Below, one piece after another: positions 7,915-15,831 of a stretch of DNA of 64,000 nucleotides. Position 1 is the stretch's first letter. Each line of letters opens with the position of its first letter. The translations under genes and the position numbers were made by a program. Below the pieces are notes generated by a model, which searched no databases, had not been told where the DNA came from, and was given only the letters and a program-made list of their open reading frames with translations. This DNA is from Oscillospiraceae bacterium (GTDB taxonomy: Bacteria > Bacillota > Clostridia > Oscillospirales > Acutalibacteraceae): contig SVOK01000008.1 in NCBI GenBank assembly GCA_015066445.1, positions 1 through 64,000 on the forward strand, given 5' to 3'.

Positions 7915-8460
7915 TTATGCCTTAAATCTCAGGTATACTTCCCCATTTTCAAGGTCTTTCCATAAAAATTCGCCGTTTTCCAAAATCATATAGCTATGGG
8001 CGGAATTTTCTTTAGGAATTGAAACCGAGCCTGGGTTCATATAAATAAAACTCTCGTGCTCTATACATTTAGGTACGTGGGTATGACCGTTAAGTAAAAT
8101 ATCACCATTAGAAAGAGGCGGTAGTTTTGACTCATTATAATTATGCCCATGTGTAGCGTAAATCAGCTTTTCCCCCACAGGTATTACGGCGTAATCTGCT
8201 AAAACAGGAAAATCCAAAACCATTTGGTCAACCTCGGTATCACAATTGCCACGAACGCATAAAAGCTTATTTTTCAACGGATTAAGCATCTTTATTACTT
8301 CTTTTGGAGCATACTCTTTAGGTAAATCGTTTCTTGGTCCGTGATAAAGAATATCACCTAAAAGAATTATTCTGTCTGCCTTTTCTTTTTCCACAGCTTC
8401 AAGTAAAAGTTTGCAATAATAAGCAGAGCCGTGAATATCACTTGCAATTAATAGCTTCAT
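7915..8460 (-). CDS. yfcE: Metallophosphoesterase, YfcE/MJ0936 family
   Basis: Cytoplasmic calcineurin-like phosphodiesterase, 181 aa. Metal-binding motifs in order: SDIHG (residues 7-11), LLGDILYHG (near 36), RGNCD (near 75, the GNCD variant of GNHD), ATHGHNYN (near 105) and NGHTHVP (near 127), ending with NPGSVSIPKE, typical of YfcE. The family cleaves phosphodiesters such as bis-p-nitrophenyl phosphate in vitro; the physiological substrate is unclear. It follows the flavin reductase gene by 3 bases and is the last gene of the ymdB-to-yfcE unit. The symbol follows the E. coli family member. Confidence 0.9.
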   Translation of the reverse strand: MKLLIASDIHGSAYYCKLLLEAVEKEKADRIILLGDILYHGPRNDLPKEYAPKEVIKMLNPLKNKLLCVRGNCDTEVDQMVLDFPVLADYAVIPVGEKLIYATHGHNYNESKLPPLSNGDILLNGHTHVPKCIEHESFIYMNPGSVSIPKENSAHSYMILENGEFLWKDLENGEVYLRFKA

Positions 8461-8463
8461 TTT

Positions 8464-8961
8464 TTACTCCTTCACTAAAACCTTTTCAATTTTTCCAATA
8501 ATCATATAATGGTAATCCTTTTCCGCATACCATTTTAAAGGCTCTTTATCTATAAAGCATTCTTCTTCAAGGCGCTGGACATACTGCTTTTTGCAAACAA
8601 GCACAAGTCTTGCCTCGTTAAAGTATACTGTATTATCACTAAAAACAGGATTAAGTCCTGTAAGCTCGGTTTTATCAACATCTCTGCCCGATTTTGAGCC
8701 GCACACTTTATGAATTTCCTTATTATCTCCATAAAAGCTAAGGGTAAAATAATCAGATTTATTTACAAACTCCATTGTATATCGCTGAGGTCTTATCATT
8801 GCAACAACCGAATCTGCGCCCCACATTTCACCTGCAAAGCCCCAAGAAGCGGTCATCATATTATAACCGTTCTCATCCCCTGCCGATATCAGCATCCATT
8901 CATCGGCTATAGCCTTTATTAAATTAGTGTCAATTTCCTTAGGATTAATTTCTTTAAACAT
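8464..8961 (-). CDS. Flavin reductase-like FMN-binding protein
   Basis: 165-aa protein of the flavin reductase (split-barrel, FMN-binding) family: N-terminal MLISAGDENGYNMMTASWGF and VAMIRPQRYTMEFV match the FMN-contact strands of this fold, and KVCGSKSGRDVDK follows in the usual place. Such proteins reduce or carry flavin in the cytoplasm and in anaerobes may act in electron transfer. The partner is unknown. It lies between recG and yfcE with short gaps, so it is probably cotranscribed. Some homologues are annotated only as flavoredoxin. Confidence 0.85.
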   Translation of the reverse strand: MFKEINPKEIDTNLIKAIADEWMLISAGDENGYNMMTASWGFAGEMWGADSVVAMIRPQRYTMEFVNKSDYFTLSFYGDNKEIHKVCGSKSGRDVDKTELTGLNPVFSDNTVYFNEARLVLVCKKQYVQRLEEECFIDKEPLKWYAEKDYHYMIIGKIEKVLVKE

Positions 8962-8972
8962 TATATCACCCG

Positions 8973-10997
8973 CTAGTTAGAATTAAGCTTTCTGTAAAGC
9001 TCTTTGATTTCTTCTCTTAAAGCCGCATTTGGGCTTTCCATTAATTTAGGGTCGGTTTTAAGCAACCATTCAACCTCTTTACCCGCTCTGTGGAGAGTAT
9101 CGCGGTCGGCAAATAAATCAGCAATTTTCATATCGGGGAGTCCGTGCTGACGTGAACCCAAAAAGTCACCTGGGCCTCTGAGCTCTAAATCTGCATCGGC
9201 GATTTTAAAGCCGTCCGAGGTATTTTTAATTACATTAAGTCTTTTGACAGTTTCCCCTGATTTACTGTCCGAAATCAAAATACAGTCCGACTTATATTCC
9301 CCTCTGCCAATTCTTCCTCTTAGCTGATGAAGCTGAGAAAGACCGAAACGCTCAGCATTTTCAATAACCATAATAACAGCGTTAGGCACGTCAATACCAA
9401 CTTCAATAACCGTTGTGGCTATTAAAAGATTTATTTCGCCCTCGCTAAACTGCCGCATCACCTTTTCTTTATCCTTTGCGGACATTTTTCCGTGCAGCAA
9501 GCCTAAACGGTAATCCCTGAACTCGTTTTGCTGTAAAGCTTCGTAATACTCCACAGCAGGGGTAATATCAAGTGTTTCGTTTTCCTCAACTAAAGGACAA
9601 ACAATATAGCCCTGTCTTCCGCTGTCTAAAAATTTCTTAATATATTTATAAATTCTTTGGCGATAAGAGGTATCAACAAAATATGTATCTATCCTCTGCC
9701 TACCCTTGGGGTATTCATCAATTATACTTATATCAAGGTCGCCGTAAATTATAAGTCCCAACGTTCTCGGTATAGGCGTAGCCGACATAACAAGTGTATG
9801 CGGATTTTCGCCCTTTGATGATAATTTGCCACGTTGTGCCACGCCAAAACGATGCTGTTCATCTGTAATAACAAGACCGAGATTATTAAATTCAACATCA
9901 TCGCTGATTAAAGCGTGAGTTCCAACAATAATGTCAATTTCGCCCGTTTTAAGTGCTTCCTTTATAATAGCTTTTTGCTTTTTGGTTGTAGAGCCTGTAA
10001 GCAAACCGCATTTAACACCTGAATTTTCGGTAAATCCTATAAGAGTTTTAAAATGCTGTTCAGCAAGAATTTCAGTAGGCGCCATCAAAGCCGACTGAAA
10101 GCCGTTTTTAGCCGCAACATAGCAAAGAGCAGCGCAAACGGCAGTCTTACCGCTACCAACATCTCCCTGCACCAAACGATTCATCGGTCTGCCCGATTTC
10201 ATATCTGCGATACATTCCTCGGTAACTCTTTTTTGTGCAGATGTCATTTCAAAAGGCAAAAGCTTTTGGAAATTAGCAAAGCAATTTTCTTTGATAACAC
10301 AACCTGTTTTCCCTCTTGAACGCTTTTTTAAAAATGTCAGCCCCGCCTGCAAGATAAAAAGCTCTTCAAAAACAAGGCGTTTTTTAGCCTTTTCGAGTAA
10401 CTCTTCAGTTTTTGGAAAATGTATGTTCTGGAGTGCTGTGTTAAGGTCGCAAAGACCGTTTCTTTCAAGTATTTCCAAAGGTAATGTTTCAGGCAATTTA
10501 ACAGCAGCCAAAGCATTTAAAACAAGCTTTTCTATAGTCTTAGAGGACATTGTCTTCGACGCAGGATAAATCGGCTCGATACCGTTGAATCCAGATTCCA
10601 TAATAATTGGAGAGGACATCTGCCGCATATAAAAATTACCGTCAAGCTTTCCGTAAAACAGATATTCCCTATCTGTTCTAAGCTTCTCGGCAAGAAACTT
10701 CTGATTAAAAAGCGTTACCTCCATCTGAGCAGAGCTATCCTCAGCAATAAATTTATAAATAGTCATTCCTGCTCTTTTTTTAAGAGTCTCTATCTGTGTC
10801 ACTATCCTTGCCTTTATGCAAAAATTTTCATAAAAGGTGCATTCACTTATAGGTGTTATATTAGTCCAGTCAAGATAAGCTCTCGGATAAAAACGCAAAA
10901 GGGCACCGATAGTATCGATGCCCTTATTCTTCAGAATAACAGCTCTTTTTTCGCCAACACCCTTAAGGTACTGAATATCAGTAGTAGCTGTTATCAT
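8973..10997 (-). CDS. recG: ATP-dependent DNA helicase RecG
   Basis: Branch-migration helicase that remodels stalled replication forks and Holliday junctions. The 674-aa protein has the N-terminal wedge/OB region (FYPRAYLDWTNITPI), then a superfamily 2 motor with Walker A QGDVGSGKT (near residue 280), DEQH box (TDEQHRFGV), motif III SATPIPRT, motif V ATTVIEVGIDVPNA and motif VI QLRGRIGRG. Length and motif order are normal for the family. It follows fakA by 10 bases; the fakA-recG order with yloU upstream is the Bacillus ylo arrangement. Confidence 0.98.
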   Translation of the reverse strand: MITATTDIQYLKGVGEKRAVILKNKGIDTIGALLRFYPRAYLDWTNITPISECTFYENFCIKARIVTQIETLKKRAGMTIYKFIAEDSSAQMEVTLFNQKFLAEKLRTDREYLFYGKLDGNFYMRQMSSPIIMESGFNGIEPIYPASKTMSSKTIEKLVLNALAAVKLPETLPLEILERNGLCDLNTALQNIHFPKTEELLEKAKKRLVFEELFILQAGLTFLKKRSRGKTGCVIKENCFANFQKLLPFEMTSAQKRVTEECIADMKSGRPMNRLVQGDVGSGKTAVCAALCYVAAKNGFQSALMAPTEILAEQHFKTLIGFTENSGVKCGLLTGSTTKKQKAIIKEALKTGEIDIIVGTHALISDDVEFNNLGLVITDEQHRFGVAQRGKLSSKGENPHTLVMSATPIPRTLGLIIYGDLDISIIDEYPKGRQRIDTYFVDTSYRQRIYKYIKKFLDSGRQGYIVCPLVEENETLDITPAVEYYEALQQNEFRDYRLGLLHGKMSAKDKEKVMRQFSEGEINLLIATTVIEVGIDVPNAVIMVIENAERFGLSQLHQLRGRIGRGEYKSDCILISDSKSGETVKRLNVIKNTSDGFKIADADLELRGPGDFLGSRQHGLPDMKIADLFADRDTLHRAGKEVEWLLKTDPKLMESPNAALREEIKELYRKLNSN

Positions 10998-11007
10998 TTA
11001 ATACACC

Positions 11008-12684
11008 TCATTCAACAGAGATAATATAGTAGTAAATCGGCTGTCCGCCATTTATAAAGGTTATTTCAGCCTTAGAGCCGTATTTAGCCTCTATCTGCGC
11101 CTGTATTTCAGCTGCCTGTCTGTCAGATACATCTTCACCGTGTATAACGGTAATAAACTCGCTGTCACGCTTAACCATCTGCTTTACAAGCTTCATAACC
11201 GTCTTTGTAAGGTCGGTGTCAACAAAGGAAATCTTACCGCCCAAAAGTGCCATAAGCTCTCCTTTTTTAATGCTATGACCGTCAAAATCAGAGTCACGTG
11301 CCGCAAAGGTAATCTGACCTGTAGCTATCTTTTCGGCAGCCTTCTGCATTGCCATTGCATTAGCTTCGTTATCGGCATCAGGATCAAAATTAAGCATTGC
11401 TGTAATACCCTGAGGAATAGTTCTTGTGTGAAGAACTATAACCTTACGAGTGCTTATAGGAATAGCCTGCTCTGCCGCCATAATAATATTTTTGTTATTA
11501 GGAAGAACAAAAACAGTTTCTGCAGGAGTAGACTCAATAGCCTTTAAAATATTATCAGTACTGGGGTTCATTGTCTGACCGCCGCTGACAATAGTATCAA
11601 CACCTAAGTCACGGAAAAGCTCAGCCAAACCGTCACCTGCGCAAACCGATACAAAACCTACGGGCTTTGTGGGCTCTACAGGAGTGAAGGTTTCAGTTCT
11701 GTCAGCACTCTTGGTAGGCTTTTTCTTTGCATTCTGAGCATCGTGCTTAGCTCTTTCATGCTGGTCGCGCATATTTTCTATTTTCAGATGAACTAAGGAA
11801 CCGAATGTAAGCGCATTTTCAATAGCGTTACCGGGATGATCGGTATGAACGTGCACCTTTATTATTTCCTCGTCATCAACAACAACCACACAGTCACCGA
11901 TAGTTTCAAGGAAGAGTCTTAATTCATTGGGCTCTTTTTCACACTCAGGATCACGATTTACAATAAACTCTGTACAGTAGGTAAAGGTGATTTCGCCCTC
12001 AAACTCGCCTGCAGCATTTCTTGAAGATTCCTCTTCCTCCTCAGGCTCGTTTGCTGAAACAGAGGATTTAATCATAACGCCATCCTTCATTACAGAAAGC
12101 ATACCCTTTAATATAAGAACAAAACCAAAGCCGCCTGCGTCAACAACGCCTGCTTTTTTAAGCTGAGGTAATAATTCAGGTGTCTGGGCTAAAGCAATTT
12201 CAGCGCCTTCTATAGCAGATTCAAAAACACCAAGTTCATCTTTACCAGCTTTTAAAGCCTTTGTTGCATATTCAGAAGCAACACGGGCAACGGTTAAAAT
12301 AGTACCCTCGGTGGGCTTCATAACTGCCTTATAAGCCGCCTCAACACCAAGCTTAAATGCTTTTTCAATATTCTCTGCGGTCATAAATTCATCATTGCCA
12401 ATACCCTTAGCAAAGCCACGGAAAAGCAAAGAGGTAATAACACCTGAGTTTCCTCTGGCACCTCTGAGAAGTGCAGAAGCATTAACAGAAGCTATCTTGC
12501 CTGCTGTTTCACCGCTTAACTTTTCAAGCTCTCTTGCGCTGTTGCCGAGAGTCATCGACATATTAGTACCTGTATCACCGTCAGGCACGGGGAATACATT
12601 AAGATCATCAACCTGTTTTCGGTTATTAGTTAAATTGTTAGTTGCGGAAATTATCGCATCACGCAATATATCACCGTTTATCAT
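11008..12684 (-). CDS. fakA: Fatty acid kinase subunit A / YloV family (DAK2 domain)
   Basis: 558-aa protein with an N-terminal DhaL/DAK2 kinase domain: FPVPDGDTGTNMSMT (near residue 30) holds the Asp residues that bind ATP-Mg. A middle linker and a C-terminal DegV/DhaK-like part follow (VCAGDGLAELFRDLG onward; ending ITFINGGQPIYYYIISVE). In staphylococci and other Firmicutes this protein, with a FakB fatty-acid carrier, phosphorylates exogenous fatty acids. No fakB lies in this window. Gene order yloU-fakA-recG is the conserved one. Function is family-based; kinase partner unknown here. Confidence 0.9.
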   Translation of the reverse strand: MINGDILRDAIISATNNLTNNRKQVDDLNVFPVPDGDTGTNMSMTLGNSARELEKLSGETAGKIASVNASALLRGARGNSGVITSLLFRGFAKGIGNDEFMTAENIEKAFKLGVEAAYKAVMKPTEGTILTVARVASEYATKALKAGKDELGVFESAIEGAEIALAQTPELLPQLKKAGVVDAGGFGFVLILKGMLSVMKDGVMIKSSVSANEPEEEEESSRNAAGEFEGEITFTYCTEFIVNRDPECEKEPNELRLFLETIGDCVVVVDDEEIIKVHVHTDHPGNAIENALTFGSLVHLKIENMRDQHERAKHDAQNAKKKPTKSADRTETFTPVEPTKPVGFVSVCAGDGLAELFRDLGVDTIVSGGQTMNPSTDNILKAIESTPAETVFVLPNNKNIIMAAEQAIPISTRKVIVLHTRTIPQGITAMLNFDPDADNEANAMAMQKAAEKIATGQITFAARDSDFDGHSIKKGELMALLGGKISFVDTDLTKTVMKLVKQMVKRDSEFITVIHGEDVSDRQAAEIQAQIEAKYGSKAEITFINGGQPIYYYIISVE

Positions 12685-12745
12685 TATAACACTCCTTGTA
12701 AAGATAATGAGTAAAAAGCATAATAACCCTTTACTCTATACCGAC

Positions 12746-13096
12746 TTACTCTTTGATACCGTCGATTTTGACAATAACTTTTTCAACTGTAATACCAGTT
12801 GTTTCTTTTACAGCGTATTTTACTTTTTCGGTAATACTTGCGGCAATGGCATTAATATTCATACCGTAAACTACCATTATATGAAGCTCTACCTTAATTC
12901 CGTTGGTGTCACCTGTTACTTTAATACCGGTATCAAGCGCTTCACCTTTTTGAAATTTGCCTAATATTTTTTGTTTGCTGTCTCTGGCTACCATTCCCAC
13001 AACACCAAAGCAGGAAGTAACCTCATGACCGATAAGTTTAGAAAGATATCCTTCAGATATATCAATTTTACCGAGTCTGGATTCGTAAGCTATCAT
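12746..13096 (-). CDS. yloU: Asp23/Gls24 family envelope stress protein YloU
   Basis: 116-aa Asp23/Gls24 family protein, reading MIAYESRLGKIDISEGYLSKLIGHEV and GVVGMVARDSKQKI, typical of the YloU branch. These proteins are abundant near the membrane and linked to envelope homeostasis; the exact activity is unknown. The gene lies 61 bases before fakA, the usual YloU-YloV pairing, and 14 bases after the solute-binding lipoprotein gene. The start ATG has CAGGAGG upstream. Confidence 0.92.
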   Translation of the reverse strand: MIAYESRLGKIDISEGYLSKLIGHEVTSCFGVVGMVARDSKQKILGKFQKGEALDTGIKVTGDTNGIKVELHIMVVYGMNINAIAASITEKVKYAVKETTGITVEKVIVKIDGIKE

Positions 13097-13110
13097 AAAA
13101 CATCCTCCTG

Positions 13111-14721
13111 TTATTCTTTATAAATATATGATTCAATTGAAAAATAAATATCGCTCTCAGAGGAATTGTTTACATTTTCAATATTATCATTATAAAATAA
13201 TGCGCCTGTTCTGTAGCACAAAGGAATAAATGGCATTTCCGATTGCAAAACAGAAGCTATATCGGTTATAGTATTCTGCCCTGCATAAAAGCCTGCAACC
13301 ACCTCGCCAGCGGTTTTGGAGGTTTCGGTCTCATTAACAATGTCTTCGTCCAAAGTGGCATCTGTATCAGGAACTGTTACATTCTCTTTTGGTACTGCTA
13401 AACCGAATGCAGCGCTTCCGCCCTCTACCACCATAGAAGAAATATCCATATTTTCGGTGAGCTTTATCTCGCCTAAATATAATTGGAAATTTCCGTCAAC
13501 AAGACTTTGCATATACTGTTCATACGGTTTTTCCACAACTGTTATAGAAATACCGTAATCAAGAAGCTGGCTTGCTATAAGCTGAGCCGCCGTCACCTTA
13601 GTGCGATTTTCAGAATTTACAAGTAAGGTCAGTTTGAGCGGAATACCATTAATATTTGCCCTTAAACCTTTACTATCTAATCTATTATATCCTATTTTTT
13701 CTAAATTCTCAATAGTTATTTCAGATTTTGCTTCAATTTGTATGTTTTGTACCGATTTTACAGCCTGCCAGACAGGGTTAAAAAAGCCATTTGCGGGTAA
13801 AGCGTTATTATAATAAACATTTTGACAAAGCTTTTTTCGGTCAATTCCTGAAGACAACGCCTGCCTTAAAGCATTTTCAGCAAGAGCACCGTAATTCTGG
13901 TTTATACCTATATATACCAGATTATTTAAATTAATGTCAAGCTTTTTACCGCTCATTCTGAGAATTGTGCCGTCCGAAATATCGTTATAATACATATCGG
14001 CGGCTCCCACTTGTGCATAATGAGAAACCGATTCGGTATCAGGAGCGTTAATCAGCTTTATTTGCTTAATACTTGACCTTTCACCGTGGTAATTATCATT
14101 TTGAACCAAACCGTCCTTTGCTTCGTTCACCTTATATCTTCCGCTTCCTATAGGCGGCTGTAAAACGCTGTCCGCATTGGAGATTTTCTCACTCCCAGCC
14201 TTTATTATGGGAAAATTTAAAACATTTGCAAAAAAAGGATCAGCCTTGCTAAGCTTGAATACTACAGTTGAACTGTCGCTCACAGTAGCACTCTCAGTCT
14301 CATAAAGCTTTGCGGCAAAAGATGTTGCCGTGCTTTTGGCTAAATTATAGGAATAAACAACATCCTCTGCGCTGACAGTGCTGCCATCGGAAAATTTATA
14401 AGCGTTAACTGTTACAGTACAGCTCGTCCCATCAATAACAACATCTTTAGCAAGACAGTAAACTGGGTTAAAGCTGTTATCCAGCTTAACAAGCGGCTCA
14501 TATATAAGCTGACAAAGCTGACGGTTAACAGCCGTTTCAACGGTGTAAGGGTTAAAGCTGTCCGACATTGAATAAAGCAATGTAAGATAATCTCTTCTCT
14601 CAACACTTTCTTCAGCAGATGAAATTTGAGAAGATGTATTATCTGTTTTTTTGTTACAGCCCACTATATTCACAGCAAGAAAAGCCATTAAAATTACGGC
14701 AATTATCCTTTTAAAATTCAT
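13111..14721 (-). CDS. Solute-binding lipoprotein of peptide ABC transporters (SBP_bac_5)
   Basis: 536-aa extracellular lipoprotein. A signal peptide (MNFKRIIAVILMAFLAVNIVGC) ends in lipobox VGC with Cys at residue 22, followed by a Ser/Thr-rich linker. The mature part has family-5 signatures: LTLLYSMSDSFNPYT, LVKLDNSFNPVYCLAKD, KFSDGSTVSAEDVVYSYNLAK and a C-terminal dipeptide-binding lobe. It normally delivers oligopeptides or nickel-type ligands to a permease, but no permease or ATPase gene is adjacent. It sits between ymdB and yloU in a housekeeping unit, so it may work with a remote transporter or in signalling. Ligand unknown. Confidence 0.88.
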   Translation of the reverse strand: MNFKRIIAVILMAFLAVNIVGCNKKTDNTSSQISSAEESVERRDYLTLLYSMSDSFNPYTVETAVNRQLCQLIYEPLVKLDNSFNPVYCLAKDVVIDGTSCTVTVNAYKFSDGSTVSAEDVVYSYNLAKSTATSFAAKLYETESATVSDSSTVVFKLSKADPFFANVLNFPIIKAGSEKISNADSVLQPPIGSGRYKVNEAKDGLVQNDNYHGERSSIKQIKLINAPDTESVSHYAQVGAADMYYNDISDGTILRMSGKKLDINLNNLVYIGINQNYGALAENALRQALSSGIDRKKLCQNVYYNNALPANGFFNPVWQAVKSVQNIQIEAKSEITIENLEKIGYNRLDSKGLRANINGIPLKLTLLVNSENRTKVTAAQLIASQLLDYGISITVVEKPYEQYMQSLVDGNFQLYLGEIKLTENMDISSMVVEGGSAAFGLAVPKENVTVPDTDATLDEDIVNETETSKTAGEVVAGFYAGQNTITDIASVLQSEMPFIPLCYRTGALFYNDNIENVNNSSESDIYFSIESYIYKE

Positions 14722-14732
14722 ATTTAACTCCG

Positions 14733-15512
14733 TTATATACTAATTCTTTCAATACGTGTGGTTCTTTTAGTTGTAAGGTCAATATCAAAAATACAGCCGC
14801 AAAGAATTCCATCACCCTCTGCAAACTCAAATTTTGACATATCATTATCCCTTAATCGGTTAATAATTATCTCACTTTTAACACCTAATACCGAATTTTT
14901 AGGTCCTGTCATACCAAGGTCTGTAATATACCCTGTGCCTTGCGGCAAAATTTGCTCATCAGCAGTTTGAATATGGGTGTGAGTTCCAAAAAAAGCCGAA
15001 ACCTTACCGTCAAGATAAAGTCCCAAAGCCCGCTTTTCGCTTGTGGCTTCAGCGTGAAAATCAACAACAATTATATCTGCGCCGTCTTCTTCTGCCTTTT
15101 TTAGAAGCTCATCTGCGCAAATAAACGGATTTTCAGCCCCCACTCTTTCGAGATAAATTTTCCCCGAAAGATTAATCACCGCCAAACGAAATTTTCCGAA
15201 ATCAACAAGACAGTAGCCTCTGCCATACTCCGCTTCAGGCAAATTATGAGGTCTTAATATAAACTCATTTTGGTCTAAATATTCATATACTTCTTTTCTT
15301 CTCAGCGAATGATTACCGCCTGTAATAATATCTGCACCGCATGAGAATAAATACTCTGCGCTCACATTTGTAACACCGTTACCCTCAGCAGAATTTTCGC
15401 CGTTGATGATAACAACATCTATATTCTTTTCTTTTTTAAGATTTGGTAGCTTACTGCGAACATACTCACAGCCCAGCCTGCCGCAAACATCACCAACAGC
15501 TAACAGACGCAT
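14733..15512 (-). CDS. ymdB: YmdB-family metallophosphoesterase (2',3'-cyclic nucleotide phosphodiesterase)
   Basis: Cytoplasmic dinuclear-metal phosphodiesterase; in Bacillus YmdB hydrolyses 2',3'-cAMP and affects motility and biofilm choice. The 259-aa protein shows GDVCG (near residue 7), INGENSAEG (near 38), GGNHSLRRKE (near 66), VDFHAEATSEK (near 148) and GTHTHIQTAD (near 172). The usual GNHTWD reads GNHSLR here, but the metal-binding N and H remain. The start chosen (MRLLAVGDV) has GGAGG 6 bases upstream, four codons inside the longest frame. First gene of the ymdB-to-yfcE unit, behind a perfect consensus promoter. Confidence 0.93.
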   Translation of the reverse strand: MRLLAVGDVCGRLGCEYVRSKLPNLKKEKNIDVVIINGENSAEGNGVTNVSAEYLFSCGADIITGGNHSLRRKEVYEYLDQNEFILRPHNLPEAEYGRGYCLVDFGKFRLAVINLSGKIYLERVGAENPFICADELLKKAEEDGADIIVVDFHAEATSEKRALGLYLDGKVSAFFGTHTHIQTADEQILPQGTGYITDLGMTGPKNSVLGVKSEIIINRLRDNDMSKFEFAEGDGILCGCIFDIDLTTKRTTRIERISI

Positions 15513-15543
15513 ATAATCCTCCATAATAATCTATTATTTTATA

Positions 15544-15572
15544 ATTATAAATGTAATCACCCGTAATGTCAA
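15544..15572 (-). promoter_or_regulatory. Sigma-A promoter for ymdB unit
   Basis: Minus strand TTGACA (15572-15567), 17-base spacer, TATAAT (15549-15544): perfect consensus, 31 bases before the ymdB ATG. Divergent from the riboswitch promoter about 70 bases away. Confidence 0.93.
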
Positions 15573-15642
15573 ATAACTTTTTAATTGATTGTAACTATTT
15601 TATAAATTATATATCATTAAAAAATATTTTACAAAATTTTAC

Positions 15643-15671
15643 TTGTAAAATATCACCTTGGTTGATATACT
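15643..15671 (+). promoter_or_regulatory. Sigma-A promoter for the cation ATPase
   Basis: TTGTAA (15643-15648), 17-base spacer, TATACT (15666-15671). The predicted RNA start near 15678 leads straight into the riboswitch aptamer. Confidence 0.88.
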
Positions 15672-15677
15672 AATATT

Positions 15678-15793
15678 AATAAGGGAGTAGTCGGCACAAA
15701 ATGTGCGATGGTGTCAACATCATGGAGTAATTCCTGGCGTCATCCTAAGCGGCGAGACTTATCTGCTCTGGCGGTAGGTCTTGCCGCTTTTTT
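15678..15793 (+). ncRNA. yybP-ykoY manganese riboswitch with terminator
   Basis: The leader contains the class hallmarks in order: AAGGGAGTAG near the 5' end, a variable hairpin (GGCACAAAATGTGC), GTCAACATCATGGAGTAA, CCTGGCGTCATC and then a closing segment GAGACTTATC that can pair with the 5' ATAAG. The last part also forms the 5' arm of a terminator: AAGCGGCGAGACTT (15747-15760) against AGGTCTTGCCGCTT (15776-15789), then TTTTTT (15788-15793). Aptamer closure and terminator are therefore mutually exclusive. By knowledge of this class, Mn2+ binding would favour read-through and expression of the downstream ATPase. Confidence 0.88.
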
Positions 15794-15831
15794 CAATAAA
15801 TGGCTAATGCCAAAAAAGGAGTTTTTCCAAA

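Noticed and set aside
14733..15512. YmdB as inactive because the GNHTWD motif reads GNHSLR
   Set aside because: The metal-ligand N and H, plus the other His/Asp motifs (VDFHAEATS, GTHTHIQTAD), are intact, so loss of activity is not supported.
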